A stretch of 64,000 nucleotides of DNA from a virus (IMGVR_UViG_3300044825_000904:40272-104271); one strand, 5' to 3'. Positions 49,714-58,700 are shown, counted from the first letter of the stretch. Numbers and translations: made by a program. The notes: a model not told the origin generated them from the sequence alone.

Positions 49714-49916
49714 TAGATATAGAATTATCAAGGGGTGAAACCCTTACAGAAGTCTATCAAAATATAGCAGATAGGCTTAATGAAAAAGGAAAGATTCCAT
49801 TTAGAGCACGAAAATATACTCAAGCTATAGTTCATAGCCATGTGTACAAAAGAATCTTTGACAATCAAATAGAAGAAGAAATAAACATAATTAAAGATGA
49901 ACGAAGAAATAATTGA
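49710..49916 (+). CDS. Unknown small protein
   Basis: 68 aa, ATGA overlap with the previous gene. Helical with basic middle (IADRLNEKGKIPFRARKYTQ). No recognised family. Confidence 0.5.
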   Translation: MIDIELSRGETLTEVYQNIADRLNEKGKIPFRARKYTQAIVHSHVYKRIFDNQIEEEINIIKDERRNN

Positions 49917-50094
49917 TAAGGAGTTTTGGGAATCACATCAACTAATGCTTTCTAGTCATTACTGGGATTACACCTTTGCAATGCTTGAGTTTATGATGAA
50001 TGATGTTTATCCTTCTGATTTTAGGGAATTTTCTCCCGATGGAGTAGTAAAAGATTATTTTAAGAATAAGTTTAAAATTACAGCAAGACAATGA
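49897..50094 (+). CDS. Unknown small protein
   Basis: 65 aa, acidic/aromatic (EFWESHQLMLSSHYWDYTFA). Overlaps neighbours by 20 and 4 bp; part of the replication operon. Confidence 0.5.
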   Translation: MNEEIIDKEFWESHQLMLSSHYWDYTFAMLEFMMNDVYPSDFREFSPDGVVKDYFKNKFKITARQ

Positions 50095-50330
50095 CACCTA
50101 AAGAAAAAGCTGAACAATTGTTTAATAAATTTAACAGTGCGTTAATTGATGAAATTAAACATAATGCTGCTAGAAATTTTGCATCATTTAATTGTGCTTT
50201 AATTGCAGTAGATGAGATATTGTTTTCTGGAGTACACAAGGATAACTATTATTTAGATAAATCTCTTGGCTATACAATTACTTTTCAAGAGTATTATCAA
50301 GAAGTTAAACAAGAATTAATAAAACTATGA
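50091..50330 (+). CDS. Unknown helical protein of Bacteroidota phages
   Basis: 79 aa: PKEKAEQLFNKF... CALIAVDEILFSG ... YYQEVKQELIKL. The PKEKAEQLF...K/N..AL.AVDEI pattern recurs, as I recall, in many Bacteroidota phages and elements; function unknown. ATGA overlaps on both sides. Confidence 0.55.
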   Translation: MTPKEKAEQLFNKFNSALIDEIKHNAARNFASFNCALIAVDEILFSGVHKDNYYLDKSLGYTITFQEYYQEVKQELIKL

Positions 50331-51067
50331 CACACGATCAAATCATACAAGCGTTAAAAGATGACAATGAATATTATAATGGCTTAGGTAGAAGCTACTT
50401 GTCTAATTCTGACATTGGAGTTTTACTTAATAACCCTGTAATGTTTAAGAAGAAGTCTGAAAAGACTTTAGCAATGCTACAAGGAAGTTATTTTCATACA
50501 GCTTGCTTAGAGCCTCACAAACTAAAATCATTCCCTTTAGTTGATGCCTCCACAAGAACTACTAACATTTACAAGGATGCTTGCAAAGAATGCAATGAGC
50601 CTTTTATGTTATTGCTTAGGGAAGCTGAAGAAGTAGATGAAATGGTTAAAGCACTAAGAGCTAATACTGATTTATCTAAGCTAGTTTGGGATAGTGGTAT
50701 TAAATACGAAGTGCCAGCAATTGGTGAAATTGAAGGTTTACTTTGGAAAGGTAAGGCTGATATCATTAATGGAGACTTTATCTACGATTTAAAGACTACA
50801 ACTTCATTAGATGACTTTAAGTATTCCGCTAAGAAGTATAATTACGATTCTCAAGCATTTATCTACAATCATCTATTTGGTAAGGAATTAGCCTTTATTG
50901 TTATTGAAAAAGGCTCTAATCGCTTAGGTTTCTTTGAATGTTCCGATGAATTTATGGAATCTGGAAGAATGAAAGTAGAACACGCTATGGGTATGTATCA
51001 TTTATACCATGGTCCTAATGCTACAAGAGATGTTAATCAATATTATGTATCTAAAGTTTTATTCTAA
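50327..51067 (+). CDS. RecE-like PD-(D/E)XK exonuclease
   Basis: 246 aa. GLGRSYLSNSDI start, H57 in LQGSYFHTACLEP, then the nuclease core GEIEGLLWKGKADIINGD and FIYDLKTTTS (D145, D154, K156) and YNYDSQAFIYN (Q176). This is the PF12684-type exonuclease used with an annealing protein in phage recombination. With the SSB-like and RusA-like proteins it makes a recombination/repair set, though no RecT/Erf annealing protein was found. Confidence 0.8.
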   Translation: MTHDQIIQALKDDNEYYNGLGRSYLSNSDIGVLLNNPVMFKKKSEKTLAMLQGSYFHTACLEPHKLKSFPLVDASTRTTNIYKDACKECNEPFMLLLREAEEVDEMVKALRANTDLSKLVWDSGIKYEVPAIGEIEGLLWKGKADIINGDFIYDLKTTTSLDDFKYSAKKYNYDSQAFIYNHLFGKELAFIVIEKGSNRLGFFECSDEFMESGRMKVEHAMGMYHLYHGPNATRDVNQYYVSKVLF

Positions 51068-51249
51068 TGGCACAAATTATTCACGCTGATGGCTCAATTA
51101 TTGACCAAGATCAAAAACGTAATGAATTGGGTTATACAATCCAAGAAGCCTGGACACACCAAGCTAAAATGTTAAAAGAGGCTTACAGATTTTTAAAACT
51201 AACCAATGCAGAGAAAAGCAATAAAAACAGACAGAACAGAGTGTCCTAA
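51067..51249 (+). CDS. Unknown small protein
   Basis: 60 aa, helical and basic C-terminus (NAEKSNKNRQNRVS). Starts in the stop of the exonuclease and overlaps the zinc-ribbon gene by 44 bp. Confidence 0.45.
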   Translation: MAQIIHADGSIIDQDQKRNELGYTIQEAWTHQAKMLKEAYRFLKLTNAEKSNKNRQNRVS

Positions 51250-51442
51250 ATGTGGACACAAACATCCTGTACAGCAATTATGGGATTACTTTGATCAAAG
51301 TTTAGCCGAATATTCTGTAATGTACAGATGTATGTCTTGTGATCAGAAAATTAAGATGGAAGTAAATGTAAATGGGTTTTTAGTATTAAGAAATGATAGG
51401 CCAAGGAAAAAACCAAGCATTTTACAACCAGAAAGCTGTTGA
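51206..51442 (+). CDS. Small zinc-ribbon protein
   Basis: 78 aa. Two Cys knuckles CPKC (followed by GHKHP) and CMSC about 35 residues apart form a zinc ribbon, followed by a beta strand pair and a basic tail. Likely a nucleic-acid- or protein-binding adapter. Overlaps genes on both sides in different frames. Confidence 0.6.
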   Translation: MQRKAIKTDRTECPKCGHKHPVQQLWDYFDQSLAEYSVMYRCMSCDQKIKMEVNVNGFLVLRNDRPRKKPSILQPESC

Positions 51443-51629
51443 ATGGGTAGATGAGTTTATGAAGAATAATGAGCCATTGATTGACTTTATTTCTTTTGAT
51501 GGCCACATTATTCATAACTCTCACTACACATTAGAACTCTGGAAAACCAGATTATTAAATAACAAAGGAGCTGAAGAAAGAGCAGCGTTTATAAGAATTA
51601 AGAAATTTAAAGATTGGTATAATGGGTAA
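51393..51629 (+). CDS. Unknown small protein
   Basis: 78 aa (MIGQGKNQAFYNQKAVEWVD...). Begins 50 bp before the end of the zinc-ribbon gene. Helical, aromatic-rich. No family recognised. Confidence 0.45.
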   Translation: MIGQGKNQAFYNQKAVEWVDEFMKNNEPLIDFISFDGHIIHNSHYTLELWKTRLLNNKGAEERAAFIRIKKFKDWYNG

Positions 51630-51837
51630 AATCATAATTAAGAACAATACAGATATATCTGATATTAGTGTTTTAGAATGCGTAAAAGATGTTATAAATG
51701 CTGGAAGAATTTCCAACAATGATACTCAATATTGTTACTTAACTGTATTTAAGATTAATGGTATAGAGCATCATATTGTAACTGATTTGCGTAAATGTTC
51801 TGATGTTTTTACTTTTTACAAAAGCTCACATAAATAA
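51622..51837 (+). CDS. Unknown small protein
   Basis: 71 aa, alpha-beta (MGKIIIKNNTDISDISVLEC ... GIEHHIVTDLR). The IKNNTDISD..VL..V...I..GRIS..~QYC..T pattern is one I have seen in phage proteins without a known function. Confidence 0.5.
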   Translation: MGKIIIKNNTDISDISVLECVKDVINAGRISNNDTQYCYLTVFKINGIEHHIVTDLRKCSDVFTFYKSSHK

Positions 51838-51838
51838 T

Positions 51839-52204
51839 ATGGAAAAAGAATTTGTAACATACGAGCAAGCATTAGCCTTAAAGGAATTAGGGTTTGATCA
51901 AGAATGTTGTGGGGGATACAAGAAATCATTCCCTTATGATAATGAATGGAAATTTTACATTGATGATATATATTGTCAAATTCAAGCCCCACTTAAACAA
52001 CAAGTATTTAGATGGTTTGATAAAAAGTATAATTTATTTGGATACATAGAAAGGTTTCAAGGTGGCAGATATGAAGATGTAATTTCTGGCAATTTTATGG
52101 AAGAATATGATGATGGAATATTTTTTGATACAATTGAGGATGCAGAAAATAATTGCATTAACAGATTAATTGAATTAGCTAAACAACAAGACAATGGAAA
52201 ATGA
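51839..52204 (+). CDS. Unknown phage protein
   Basis: 121 aa from ATG at 51839; an upstream Met at 51803 lies in the previous gene. Starts EKEFVTYEQALALKELGFDQ, a pattern common in Bacteroidota phage early proteins (T.EQA..LKELGFD..C...Y), then FRWFDKKYNLFGYIER. Overlaps the next small gene by 11 bp. Confidence 0.55.
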   Translation: MEKEFVTYEQALALKELGFDQECCGGYKKSFPYDNEWKFYIDDIYCQIQAPLKQQVFRWFDKKYNLFGYIERFQGGRYEDVISGNFMEEYDDGIFFDTIEDAENNCINRLIELAKQQDNGK

Positions 52205-52328
52205 AATGCGTGAAGACATTAAGAAAGCACTTAAATTTGTAGAATATGCTGTATTTTCAGCTCTAATCATAGGTTTAGTGCTAGGTGGTGTAATTGGTGG
52301 TTTAACAGTATTTGCTTTAATGAGATGA
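52194..52328 (+). CDS. Very small membrane protein
   Basis: 44 aa: charged N-terminus (MENEMREDIKKALKFVEYAV) and one Gly-rich transmembrane helix (ALIIGLVLGGVIGGLTVF). ATG overlaps the previous gene; TGA overlaps the next start (ATGAGATGAG). Function unknown. Confidence 0.5.
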   Translation: MENEMREDIKKALKFVEYAVFSALIIGLVLGGVIGGLTVFALMR

Positions 52329-52801
52329 GAAATAAGATGCTAGGATTAGGTGATTTCTTTCAAGAAGTTCTATCTAATATGAATTTAGTGATCAGAGATG
52401 AAGAATTATTAGCTTCATTGAATCAAACTAAGCTTACAGGAACTCCTGGTTTAGAAATTCTATACACTAAGACTAAAGAATTAGAGCCATTAGCTATTCC
52501 TATGGTTAATTCTCAAGATATTTTAGAAGATGTAGAGAAGAAAGAAGCTAAATTCTTAGAGTTTTGGAATACATACAATAAGAAAACAGGTCAAATTAAA
52601 GCAAAACCTAGATTCCTAAAGCTTACTTGGAAAGAAATTGATGCTATATTTGCAACCCTTCCACACTATTTAAAGGCAACTCCAGATGTAAAGTTTAGAA
52701 AAGACCCTTTTACTTACTTAAATCAAAGGACTTGGGAAGATGAAATGTACTTACCAAAAGCCCAAGAAGCTAAAAAGAATATAGTATTTAGATTCGATTA
52801 A
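52325..52801 (+). CDS. Helicase loader/primosome-like protein (tentative)
   Basis: 158 aa. The C-terminal half, KFLEFWNTYNKKTGQIKAKP..., then ATLPHYLKATPDVKFRKDPFTYLNQRTWEDE, is a block found at the C-terminus of many phage replication organisers and helicase loaders. It is the gene just before the DnaB-like helicase, which supports a loading role. No ATPase motif. Confidence 0.55.
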   Translation: MRNKMLGLGDFFQEVLSNMNLVIRDEELLASLNQTKLTGTPGLEILYTKTKELEPLAIPMVNSQDILEDVEKKEAKFLEFWNTYNKKTGQIKAKPRFLKLTWKEIDAIFATLPHYLKATPDVKFRKDPFTYLNQRTWEDEMYLPKAQEAKKNIVFRFD

Positions 52802-52818
52802 AATTAAGAGTTACAACT

Positions 52819-54171
52819 ATGAAAGCTAAAGAGAAAATATCATTTACCGATTTAGATGCGGAAAAGGAAGTTATATCACTAATCACTTCTAATCCTTCTG
52901 CATTTAAACAAGTGCAAAAAATAATCAAACCAAACATATTTCACTTCGAACAAACTAGAAGTGTATTTTTGGCTTGTGCTGAGTTATTTTCTGAAAAGGG
53001 TAACTATACCTTAACCGATGTAGTATTGAGGCTTAAATCAAGCGGAAACAATGATTGGGCTACCTTATTAGCCTCCACAACTACTCATTCATCTACAAGT
53101 ACCAATGAATTACTCATTTACCTAGCTGAATTGAAGGGTAAGAGAGATTTAATGGACTTATCAAGACAAATCACTAATGATTTAGCTAACGGATCAGATT
53201 ACTTTTCTTTGGTAGACAAGGTAAACTACATTACTAATCAAGAGATGTTTAAGGATGACGATAAGGAGATTGTAGATATGAAATCTGCCTTAGTGGATGC
53301 CTTAAATAATCTAGGAGATGTAATGACTAATGGACAAACTGCAGGAGTTCCTACAGGTTATCCTAAGTTAGATGATATTACAGGTGGGTGGCTAAAAGGT
53401 AATGTTATCCTATTTGCTGCAAGGCCAGGACAAGGTAAAACCATTTGCCTACTAGAACACGCTAGGAATGCCTCCGCTATGGGGCATAATGTATTATTCT
53501 TATCCCTAGAGATGCCTGTGATATCTTTGATTTACCGAATGATTTCTGGAACATTGGATAGTTATACCCCTTACTCCAAAATAAAGACAGGAAGGATAAA
53601 TATTGACCAATTTTCGGCTATTCAAAAGGATGCTATAGCTAAACTAGAAAAGCTACCTATTACTTGGTATGATGGAGCTAATAGAGATATCAATTATTTG
53701 TCGGCTTTAATACAAAAGATTGTAAGAGAGAAAGATATTAAAATGGTGGTTATTGATTATATGCAATTGATAACTGATTCTAACATTAAGAGTAATGATG
53801 AAACAGCCGTAGTGGGATCAGTATCCAAGAAGATACAACAGTTATCTAAGAAGTTAGATATTCCTTTCTTATGTGCTGCCCAATTAAATAGACAATCAGA
53901 AGGAAGAAGCTCACATAGGCCAAAACTATCAGATTTACGTTCTTCTGGACAAATTGAACAAGATGCTTCCGTAGTTATTGGATTATATAGAGATGACTAT
54001 TATAAGTATGAGAGAGCTAAAGAAGAAGGTAATAACAATGTAGAGTTTGATAATACCATTGAATACATCTTTATGAAGAATAGAGATGGACTAACTGCAA
54101 CCCACGAAATGTTCATTGATGTAGCCACATCTAAAATAAAAGAACATAACTTTATAGGGAACAAATTTTGA
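52819..54171 (+). CDS. dnaB: Replicative DNA helicase, DnaB family
   Basis: 450 aa. N-terminal DnaB domain (EKEVISLITSNPSAFKQVQK..., about 1-130) and RecA-like motor: Walker A AARPGQGKT at about 201-209, LSLEMP, Walker B VVIDYMQLI, the H3/H4 segments AAQLNRQSEGRS and SSGQIEQDASVVIGLYRDD. It unwinds DNA at the phage fork. End of the early operon; a terminator follows. No phage DNA polymerase or primase was seen in this window. Confidence 0.9.
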   Translation: MKAKEKISFTDLDAEKEVISLITSNPSAFKQVQKIIKPNIFHFEQTRSVFLACAELFSEKGNYTLTDVVLRLKSSGNNDWATLLASTTTHSSTSTNELLIYLAELKGKRDLMDLSRQITNDLANGSDYFSLVDKVNYITNQEMFKDDDKEIVDMKSALVDALNNLGDVMTNGQTAGVPTGYPKLDDITGGWLKGNVILFAARPGQGKTICLLEHARNASAMGHNVLFLSLEMPVISLIYRMISGTLDSYTPYSKIKTGRINIDQFSAIQKDAIAKLEKLPITWYDGANRDINYLSALIQKIVREKDIKMVVIDYMQLITDSNIKSNDETAVVGSVSKKIQQLSKKLDIPFLCAAQLNRQSEGRSSHRPKLSDLRSSGQIEQDASVVIGLYRDDYYKYERAKEEGNNNVEFDNTIEYIFMKNRDGLTATHEMFIDVATSKIKEHNFIGNKF

Positions 54172-54201
54172 GTAAGTTAATTTTTTTCATAGTTGTAAAT
54201 T

Positions 54202-54232
54202 AATCCCCTTGGTTATTGACCTTGGGGATTTT
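54202..54232. terminator. Intrinsic terminator at convergent operon ends
   Basis: AATCCCC ... GGGGATT, 7-bp stem with an inner 2-bp GG/CC pair, followed by TTTT on the plus strand. Lies between the helicase stop (54171) and the minus-strand operon end (54328). Confidence 0.75.
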
Positions 54233-54327
54233 CGTTTATAACGCAAAAAGGAGGATAAAATCCCCCTAATTGCACACACAATCCAAATCACACAAAACGT
54301 ACTGCAATTTAGGAATTAATATTAGAA

Positions 54328-55560
54328 CTATAAATTCACTTTAGTTCCTATCATTCCCATATATGTTTGGGGTACTATTGGGTTTGTATTGAATGATGTT
54401 TTTAATGCAAAATTGAACTTAAATCGTTTAGTAAACGCAATATCGAAATTAAATCCAGTCATTACACCAATATCATCACCAGTTACAAAAACTTTTTGAT
54501 CAGTTAGATACCCAGTTGAGCTACCAGATAGATAAACATCTGGGCTAATAGTAAGTCTTTTGCTCACTTTTACAGGAATAGTATAAAATAATAAGATGTT
54601 ATTTGACAAATTAAGGCCATTATCAGCTCCTGCTACACTAAATGTATAGTTAGCACCACTAACACCATATTTACCTAATGGATAGATATAAGCTGCAGTA
54701 GCAAAGCCTAGCACACTTCCACCTAGATAAACTCCAGTAATACCATAGTTGCTTATGGATTGTAGCTTACCCTCATTGAAGTTCATTAAGGTATATCTAC
54801 CACTTAAAGCAAACTGATCAAATGTAGACCAAATCATTGAAGATATACCCCAAGAAGTGTTTCCCATTAAAGAAGATTGAGACATTCCTACGGAAGCTAT
54901 AATAGATACCACATCCGTAGTAGGGGCAATAGTGAAGTCACTAGAATAAATAATAGGATTAACTTTAGCTACACTCTTAGAAGAAGATTTCTTTTCTGAT
55001 TTACTTTCTGATTTAGATTCTTCTTTCTTTTCCTCACTCTTAGATTCAGAGCTACTTTCACTCTTTTCTTCACTCTTGGACTCCGTTTTAGTTTCTGATT
55101 TAGTTTCAGTCTTAGGAGTTTCAGAAGATGATGAAGAAGAACTAGAAGTTGTAGAAGGTGCTGGAGTAGATACAGGAGGAGGGCTAGAAACAGCAGCAGA
55201 AGTAGCAGCACTAGCTGCAGCACTTGTAGCAGAAGAAGTTGCTTGAGATGTAGCAGCACTTGTAGCTTGAGCTACTGCTTGTTGTACTGCTTTAGCTACT
55301 GTTTGTGTTACAGCAACTTCAGCCTGTGGGCAAGGAAAATTTACAGTTAAGTTATTAATCCAGGCTTGTAATTCACCTGTAGTGATATCATTTGCTGTTA
55401 CTACCCGATATTTGCCACGATACACTATGGTAGTTTTTCCATTTGCAATAGGTACTGTAACCACTACTACCTGACCAGAACAAGGGTCTACAAAAGTTTG
55501 TGTCAGAACTTGTGCTTGGGTTAATAAAGGAAGGAATAGTAGTAGTAATAACCATTTCAC
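54328..55560 (-). CDS. Exported protein with Ser/Glu/Lys linker and outer-membrane barrel-like C-terminus
   Basis: 410 aa. Signal peptide MKWLLLLLFLPLLTQAQ. A small domain follows (FVDPCSGQVVVVTVPIANGK, GELQAWINNLTVNFPCPQ). Then Ala/Ser/Thr repeats (about 95-140) and a very long Ser/Glu/Lys/Thr low-complexity linker (about 150-205). The last 200 residues alternate hydrophobic/polar strands with a final YMGMIGTKVNL, like an outer-membrane beta-barrel. Last gene of the minus operon. I associate the DPCSG domain with recurrent uncharacterised Bacteroidota phage proteins. Confidence 0.6.
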   Translation of the reverse strand: MKWLLLLLFLPLLTQAQVLTQTFVDPCSGQVVVVTVPIANGKTTIVYRGKYRVVTANDITTGELQAWINNLTVNFPCPQAEVAVTQTVAKAVQQAVAQATSAATSQATSSATSAAASAATSAAVSSPPPVSTPAPSTTSSSSSSSSETPKTETKSETKTESKSEEKSESSSESKSEEKKEESKSESKSEKKSSSKSVAKVNPIIYSSDFTIAPTTDVVSIIASVGMSQSSLMGNTSWGISSMIWSTFDQFALSGRYTLMNFNEGKLQSISNYGITGVYLGGSVLGFATAAYIYPLGKYGVSGANYTFSVAGADNGLNLSNNILLFYTIPVKVSKRLTISPDVYLSGSSTGYLTDQKVFVTGDDIGVMTGFNFDIAFTKRFKFNFALKTSFNTNPIVPQTYMGMIGTKVNL

Positions 55561-56267
55561 TATTTGAAGATTTTTTTCTTGATCATTCTAACAATAATCT
55601 TACTTGCAGCACCCTCAAGAGCTTTCTTCGTAGAAGCTCCAATAGTTGATTGATTGAACTTTATCTCACTAAAGTTATTATCGTTCATTAGAGTAGCCTC
55701 TCTAGTAGTCTTAGCATCACCTAAACCACTTCCTGTAAAGTATTCTCCTGTTTCAGCATTAACAAACTTAACTTGTAAGCCTAAACGAGTAACTACAGTT
55801 TGCTTTACCCCATCCTTTAAAGAAATAGATTCGTCTTCACTAACACTAAAGTCGTAAACCTCAATGTAGACAAAGTATTGAGCTAATTTAATCTTACCTC
55901 TACCATCTAGTTTATTCTCGGTAATACCTGATTGAGATGCTTGAAATTGCTTAACCATTCGATTTTTAATTTCAGCTTTTTCTTCAGTAAAGGTAAAACG
56001 ATTAGTTTCTTCTAGGAATTCGACAACAATGTTAGTTACACCTAGTCCTACACGCTTATCTTTTAATTCTGGATAAGCAGCGTATACTTCATCATTAATG
56101 CCTAATGATAGAATTTGGATAGGAATCTTAGGTCCATCATAATCCATCAAAGAATCAATGTTTATCTTTTTTTCAAAAGAAGCCACATAAGCCTCCGTTT
56201 TAGTGGAAGCTATCTGTGACAACCCTACAAAAGAAATAAACAAAAAAGGAATTAGGTATTTTACCAT
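55560..56267 (-). CDS. CsgG-like exported protein
   Basis: 235 aa. Signal peptide MVKYLIPFLFISFVGLSQIA without a lipobox Cys. The mature part follows CsgG: VEFLEETNRFTFTEEKAEIK, then a strand pair KIKLAQYFVYIEVYDFSVSE, VTRLGLQVKFVNAETGEYFTG (close to the CsgG VRVVNVKTGEI block), and the C-terminal helix. CsgG forms the curli secretion pore in the outer membrane; the missing acylation Cys is a difference. Coupled by 1 bp to the barrel-like gene and by 7 bp to the upstream one. Confidence 0.65.
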   Translation of the reverse strand: MVKYLIPFLFISFVGLSQIASTKTEAYVASFEKKINIDSLMDYDGPKIPIQILSLGINDEVYAAYPELKDKRVGLGVTNIVVEFLEETNRFTFTEEKAEIKNRMVKQFQASQSGITENKLDGRGKIKLAQYFVYIEVYDFSVSEDESISLKDGVKQTVVTRLGLQVKFVNAETGEYFTGSGLGDAKTTREATLMNDNNFSEIKFNQSTIGASTKKALEGAASKIIVRMIKKKIFK

Positions 56268-56578
56268 TTTGGGTCTTCAGCTAAAGCTTCCTTTTCAGTT
56301 TTAGGCTTAGGTTTTTCAGCAGCAGGTTTCTCTACTACTCTTTCAATAACCTTAGTGCCTCCACCGGAAGCTTGTTTTTGTTGTTGAGTATTGTTTGTAG
56401 TAATGTTAATTACAGGTGCAGGAGCACTTGTTTGAGCAGGAGTATCATCCTTTTCTTCACCACCACCAAATAATTGTGAGCCGATGTAAGCTCCACCTGC
56501 AGTAACAATAGTTCCTACAGTTCCTAGGACAGTCTTTAACAATCCTGACATCGTTCCATCATTGTGTTCTTCTGACAT
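56261..56578 (-). CDS. Small membrane-anchored protein with Pro/Lys/Glu tail
   Basis: 105 aa. One Gly-rich hydrophobic helix (LLKTVLGTVGTIVTAGGAYI) followed by a disordered, Pro/Lys/Glu-rich stretch. Probably spans the inner membrane and reaches into the periplasm. Same operon as the CsgG-like gene. Confidence 0.5.
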   Translation of the reverse strand: MSEEHNDGTMSGLLKTVLGTVGTIVTAGGAYIGSQLFGGGEEKDDTPAQTSAPAPVINITTNNTQQQKQASGGGTKVIERVVEKPAAEKPKPKTEKEALAEDPKW

Positions 56579-56579
56579 A

Positions 56580-56936
56580 TTAATTTAAAATTAAAGGTTT
56601 TTTATCCGTATTACCTGAAATATCCGTTAAAGATATATCGTAAATGCCACTAGGAATTGTCTTAAACTCAAGAATCATTCTAGTAGTATCCATATTTGCT
56701 GTAAATCCCCTAGTATCTATGGGATCAAGTACACCAAACTTAAATAATTGTAAGCTATACTTAGCTCCAGGAGTTGTTTTAGCCATCACTGTGGCCTTAT
56801 TTCCTTCTGTCTTGATAGAAATTATATTAGCTGTCGTAGAAGTAGCTCCTAGCTCAATTATAGGGGTTTGTTCTACTTCGAACTTTTCGCAAGACAAAAG
56901 AAATACTATTGATATAAATGCTATTACCTTTTTCAT
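56580..56936 (-). CDS. Small lipoprotein
   Basis: 118 aa. Type II signal MKKVIAFISIVFLLSCEKFE with lipobox LLSC, then one beta-sandwich-like domain. Likely anchored in the outer membrane. Located between the cohesin-like protein and the small membrane protein. Confidence 0.65.
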   Translation of the reverse strand: MKKVIAFISIVFLLSCEKFEVEQTPIIELGATSTTANIISIKTEGNKATVMAKTTPGAKYSLQLFKFGVLDPIDTRGFTANMDTTRMILEFKTIPSGIYDISLTDISGNTDKKPLILN

Positions 56937-58700
56937 CTAAAAGTTATTATAACCTGTCAATTTAATGACATCAGTGGATAAATTAATACCTAATTGATAA
57001 CCTGTTTTAGAGCTTGCATCCATATTCGGTGTTACACGAATAAATGAATTAATATCTAATCCACTTGCTAAGGTACTAAACTTCAGCTTAAAAGGAATAA
57101 TATTTCCTGTAACAGGATTCTTTATATCCTTATCTATACTTCCAAATTTAACCTTACCATCCTTATTATCTACGAATGTATACCAAGTATTAGGCAAATC
57201 ATTAGAAATACTCTCAAACTTTAATTTAGTAGCATCATAAGCAAACTCAAATTGTAATGCACTAACACTAACTTCACCAGCTTCTACCTTTACAGGTATC
57301 TCAATGCCATTAGAAGTAACTGTAACATTCTTTAGATTAACATTGATGCTAGGAACAAACTGTGGGGTATTAATCAATAAGTTAGCTGTCTTAGCTAAAC
57401 TTTTCTTTAAGCTAGGTACAGCATTAGTAGCAATAGCATTATTAATTAATACTTGAGAGCTATGTGATCGGTTAATATCACCAGGAATAACAAAACGTAA
57501 CTTTAAAGGGAGATTCTTGCCTATAACGCTTGTTTTAAATCTAACGTAATTCTTATCCAAGTCTTTCCAATTAGCTTGTGTAAGGCCATTAAATGTAGAA
57601 TCAGTAAACGTAGGAGCACTCATATACATATCAGTACCTGCTACATAGTTTTGTGGCAATGTAACTAAGTTTTCTACACCAGTCACTTGAGCAAATAGCT
57701 TAACTAAGTCTCCCCCATCAAAGAGTTTATTCCTATTGACATCTGCAGCATAATACCCAGCTCCTGTAATAATATTTTGATTCTTAAAAGTGCCATCAAG
57801 GTTTTGAGTAACAAATTCAGCTTGAGCTGTAGTATAATCAGAAACAGTTACCGCAGCAGTTGATAATTCCTTAATAGAATCCATATTAAACAATACTCTC
57901 ACATGGTATACTGTATTAGGTGAAAATCTAGTCTGATCAACAGGAATAGTTCCATCTGATAAAGCATCTACTAAATAAGTAGTATTAGCTACAGAATCAG
58001 TAAATGCTACCCTATGAAGTGATAAATCACCTACATTAGAATTAACCATTAAACTAGGATTAATGTATCTACTAGCCGTAGGGTCTAGCATAATTACATT
58101 GTTTAATGGAGTTGTCATTAATGTTGAACCATTTGAGCCATCTTGGTTATATGCTGCAGCAAAGTTCATCTTAATAGCATCCCAAGCATAACCAGGTGCT
58201 GTAGTCTTTAACTTAAAGTGTAGTTTAAGCAAAGTGTCCTTACCTAAGCCTCCATTAGCTATTGACCAGTTTAAATAAACACGAAGAATAGATTTTGCTC
58301 CACCAGCAGTGTAACTATATTGAGCATAATTATACTTTACATTGCCATCTGCGACATTATTATACTGGGTAGTAACATAATTGTATCCTGGGTAATTTTG
58401 ATAGCTCATAGAGATTTGTGAGCCATAAGGAATAATACCACCATTACCACCAGTTCCTGTGTGGTCTACACCTAATAGCTCAAAAGCAGTATTAGTGTAT
58501 TCAAAGTCAAAGTAAAGTGCTCTAACAGTGGTATTGTTATTGCCATCAGCACTAACTAATACATCAAAGGAATCTCCCTTGTTAATAACATTACCAGCTA
58601 GGTTAGTATTGGTAGAATCGTTATTAAAGTATAGTTTGACAATTTGAGCTTGAGATACAAAGCTCATTAGCACGAATGCTAAAGTATATAGATTTTTCAC
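56937..58700 (-). CDS. Secreted protein with cohesin-like domains and a dockerin-like loop
   Basis: 587 aa. Signal peptide MKNLYTLAFVLMSFVSQAQ. N-terminal cohesin-like sandwich (NKGDSFDVLVSADGNNNTTV.., RALYFDFEYTNTAFELL), a middle with a dockerin-type calcium loop AADVNRNKLFDGGDLVKLF, and a C-terminal second cohesin-like domain (NGIEIPVKVEAGEVSVSALQ..., FEFAYDATKLKFESIS). Cohesin and dockerin pairs build extracellular complexes. Surprising in a phage. 4-bp overlap with the upstream gene. No T9SS C-terminal domain seen. Confidence 0.65.
   Translation of the reverse strand: MKNLYTLAFVLMSFVSQAQIVKLYFNNDSTNTNLAGNVINKGDSFDVLVSADGNNNTTVRALYFDFEYTNTAFELLGVDHTGTGGNGGIIPYGSQISMSYQNYPGYNYVTTQYNNVADGNVKYNYAQYSYTAGGAKSILRVYLNWSIANGGLGKDTLLKLHFKLKTTAPGYAWDAIKMNFAAAYNQDGSNGSTLMTTPLNNVIMLDPTASRYINPSLMVNSNVGDLSLHRVAFTDSVANTTYLVDALSDGTIPVDQTRFSPNTVYHVRVLFNMDSIKELSTAAVTVSDYTTAQAEFVTQNLDGTFKNQNIITGAGYYAADVNRNKLFDGGDLVKLFAQVTGVENLVTLPQNYVAGTDMYMSAPTFTDSTFNGLTQANWKDLDKNYVRFKTSVIGKNLPLKLRFVIPGDINRSHSSQVLINNAIATNAVPSLKKSLAKTANLLINTPQFVPSINVNLKNVTVTSNGIEIPVKVEAGEVSVSALQFEFAYDATKLKFESISNDLPNTWYTFVDNKDGKVKFGSIDKDIKNPVTGNIIPFKLKFSTLASGLDINSFIRVTPNMDASSKTGYQLGINLSTDVIKLTGYNNF

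Noticed and set aside
54969-55259. Long Leu-rich frame on the minus strand
   Set aside because: It is the shifted frame of the Ala/Ser/Glu/Lys repeats of the 410-aa exported protein; not a gene.
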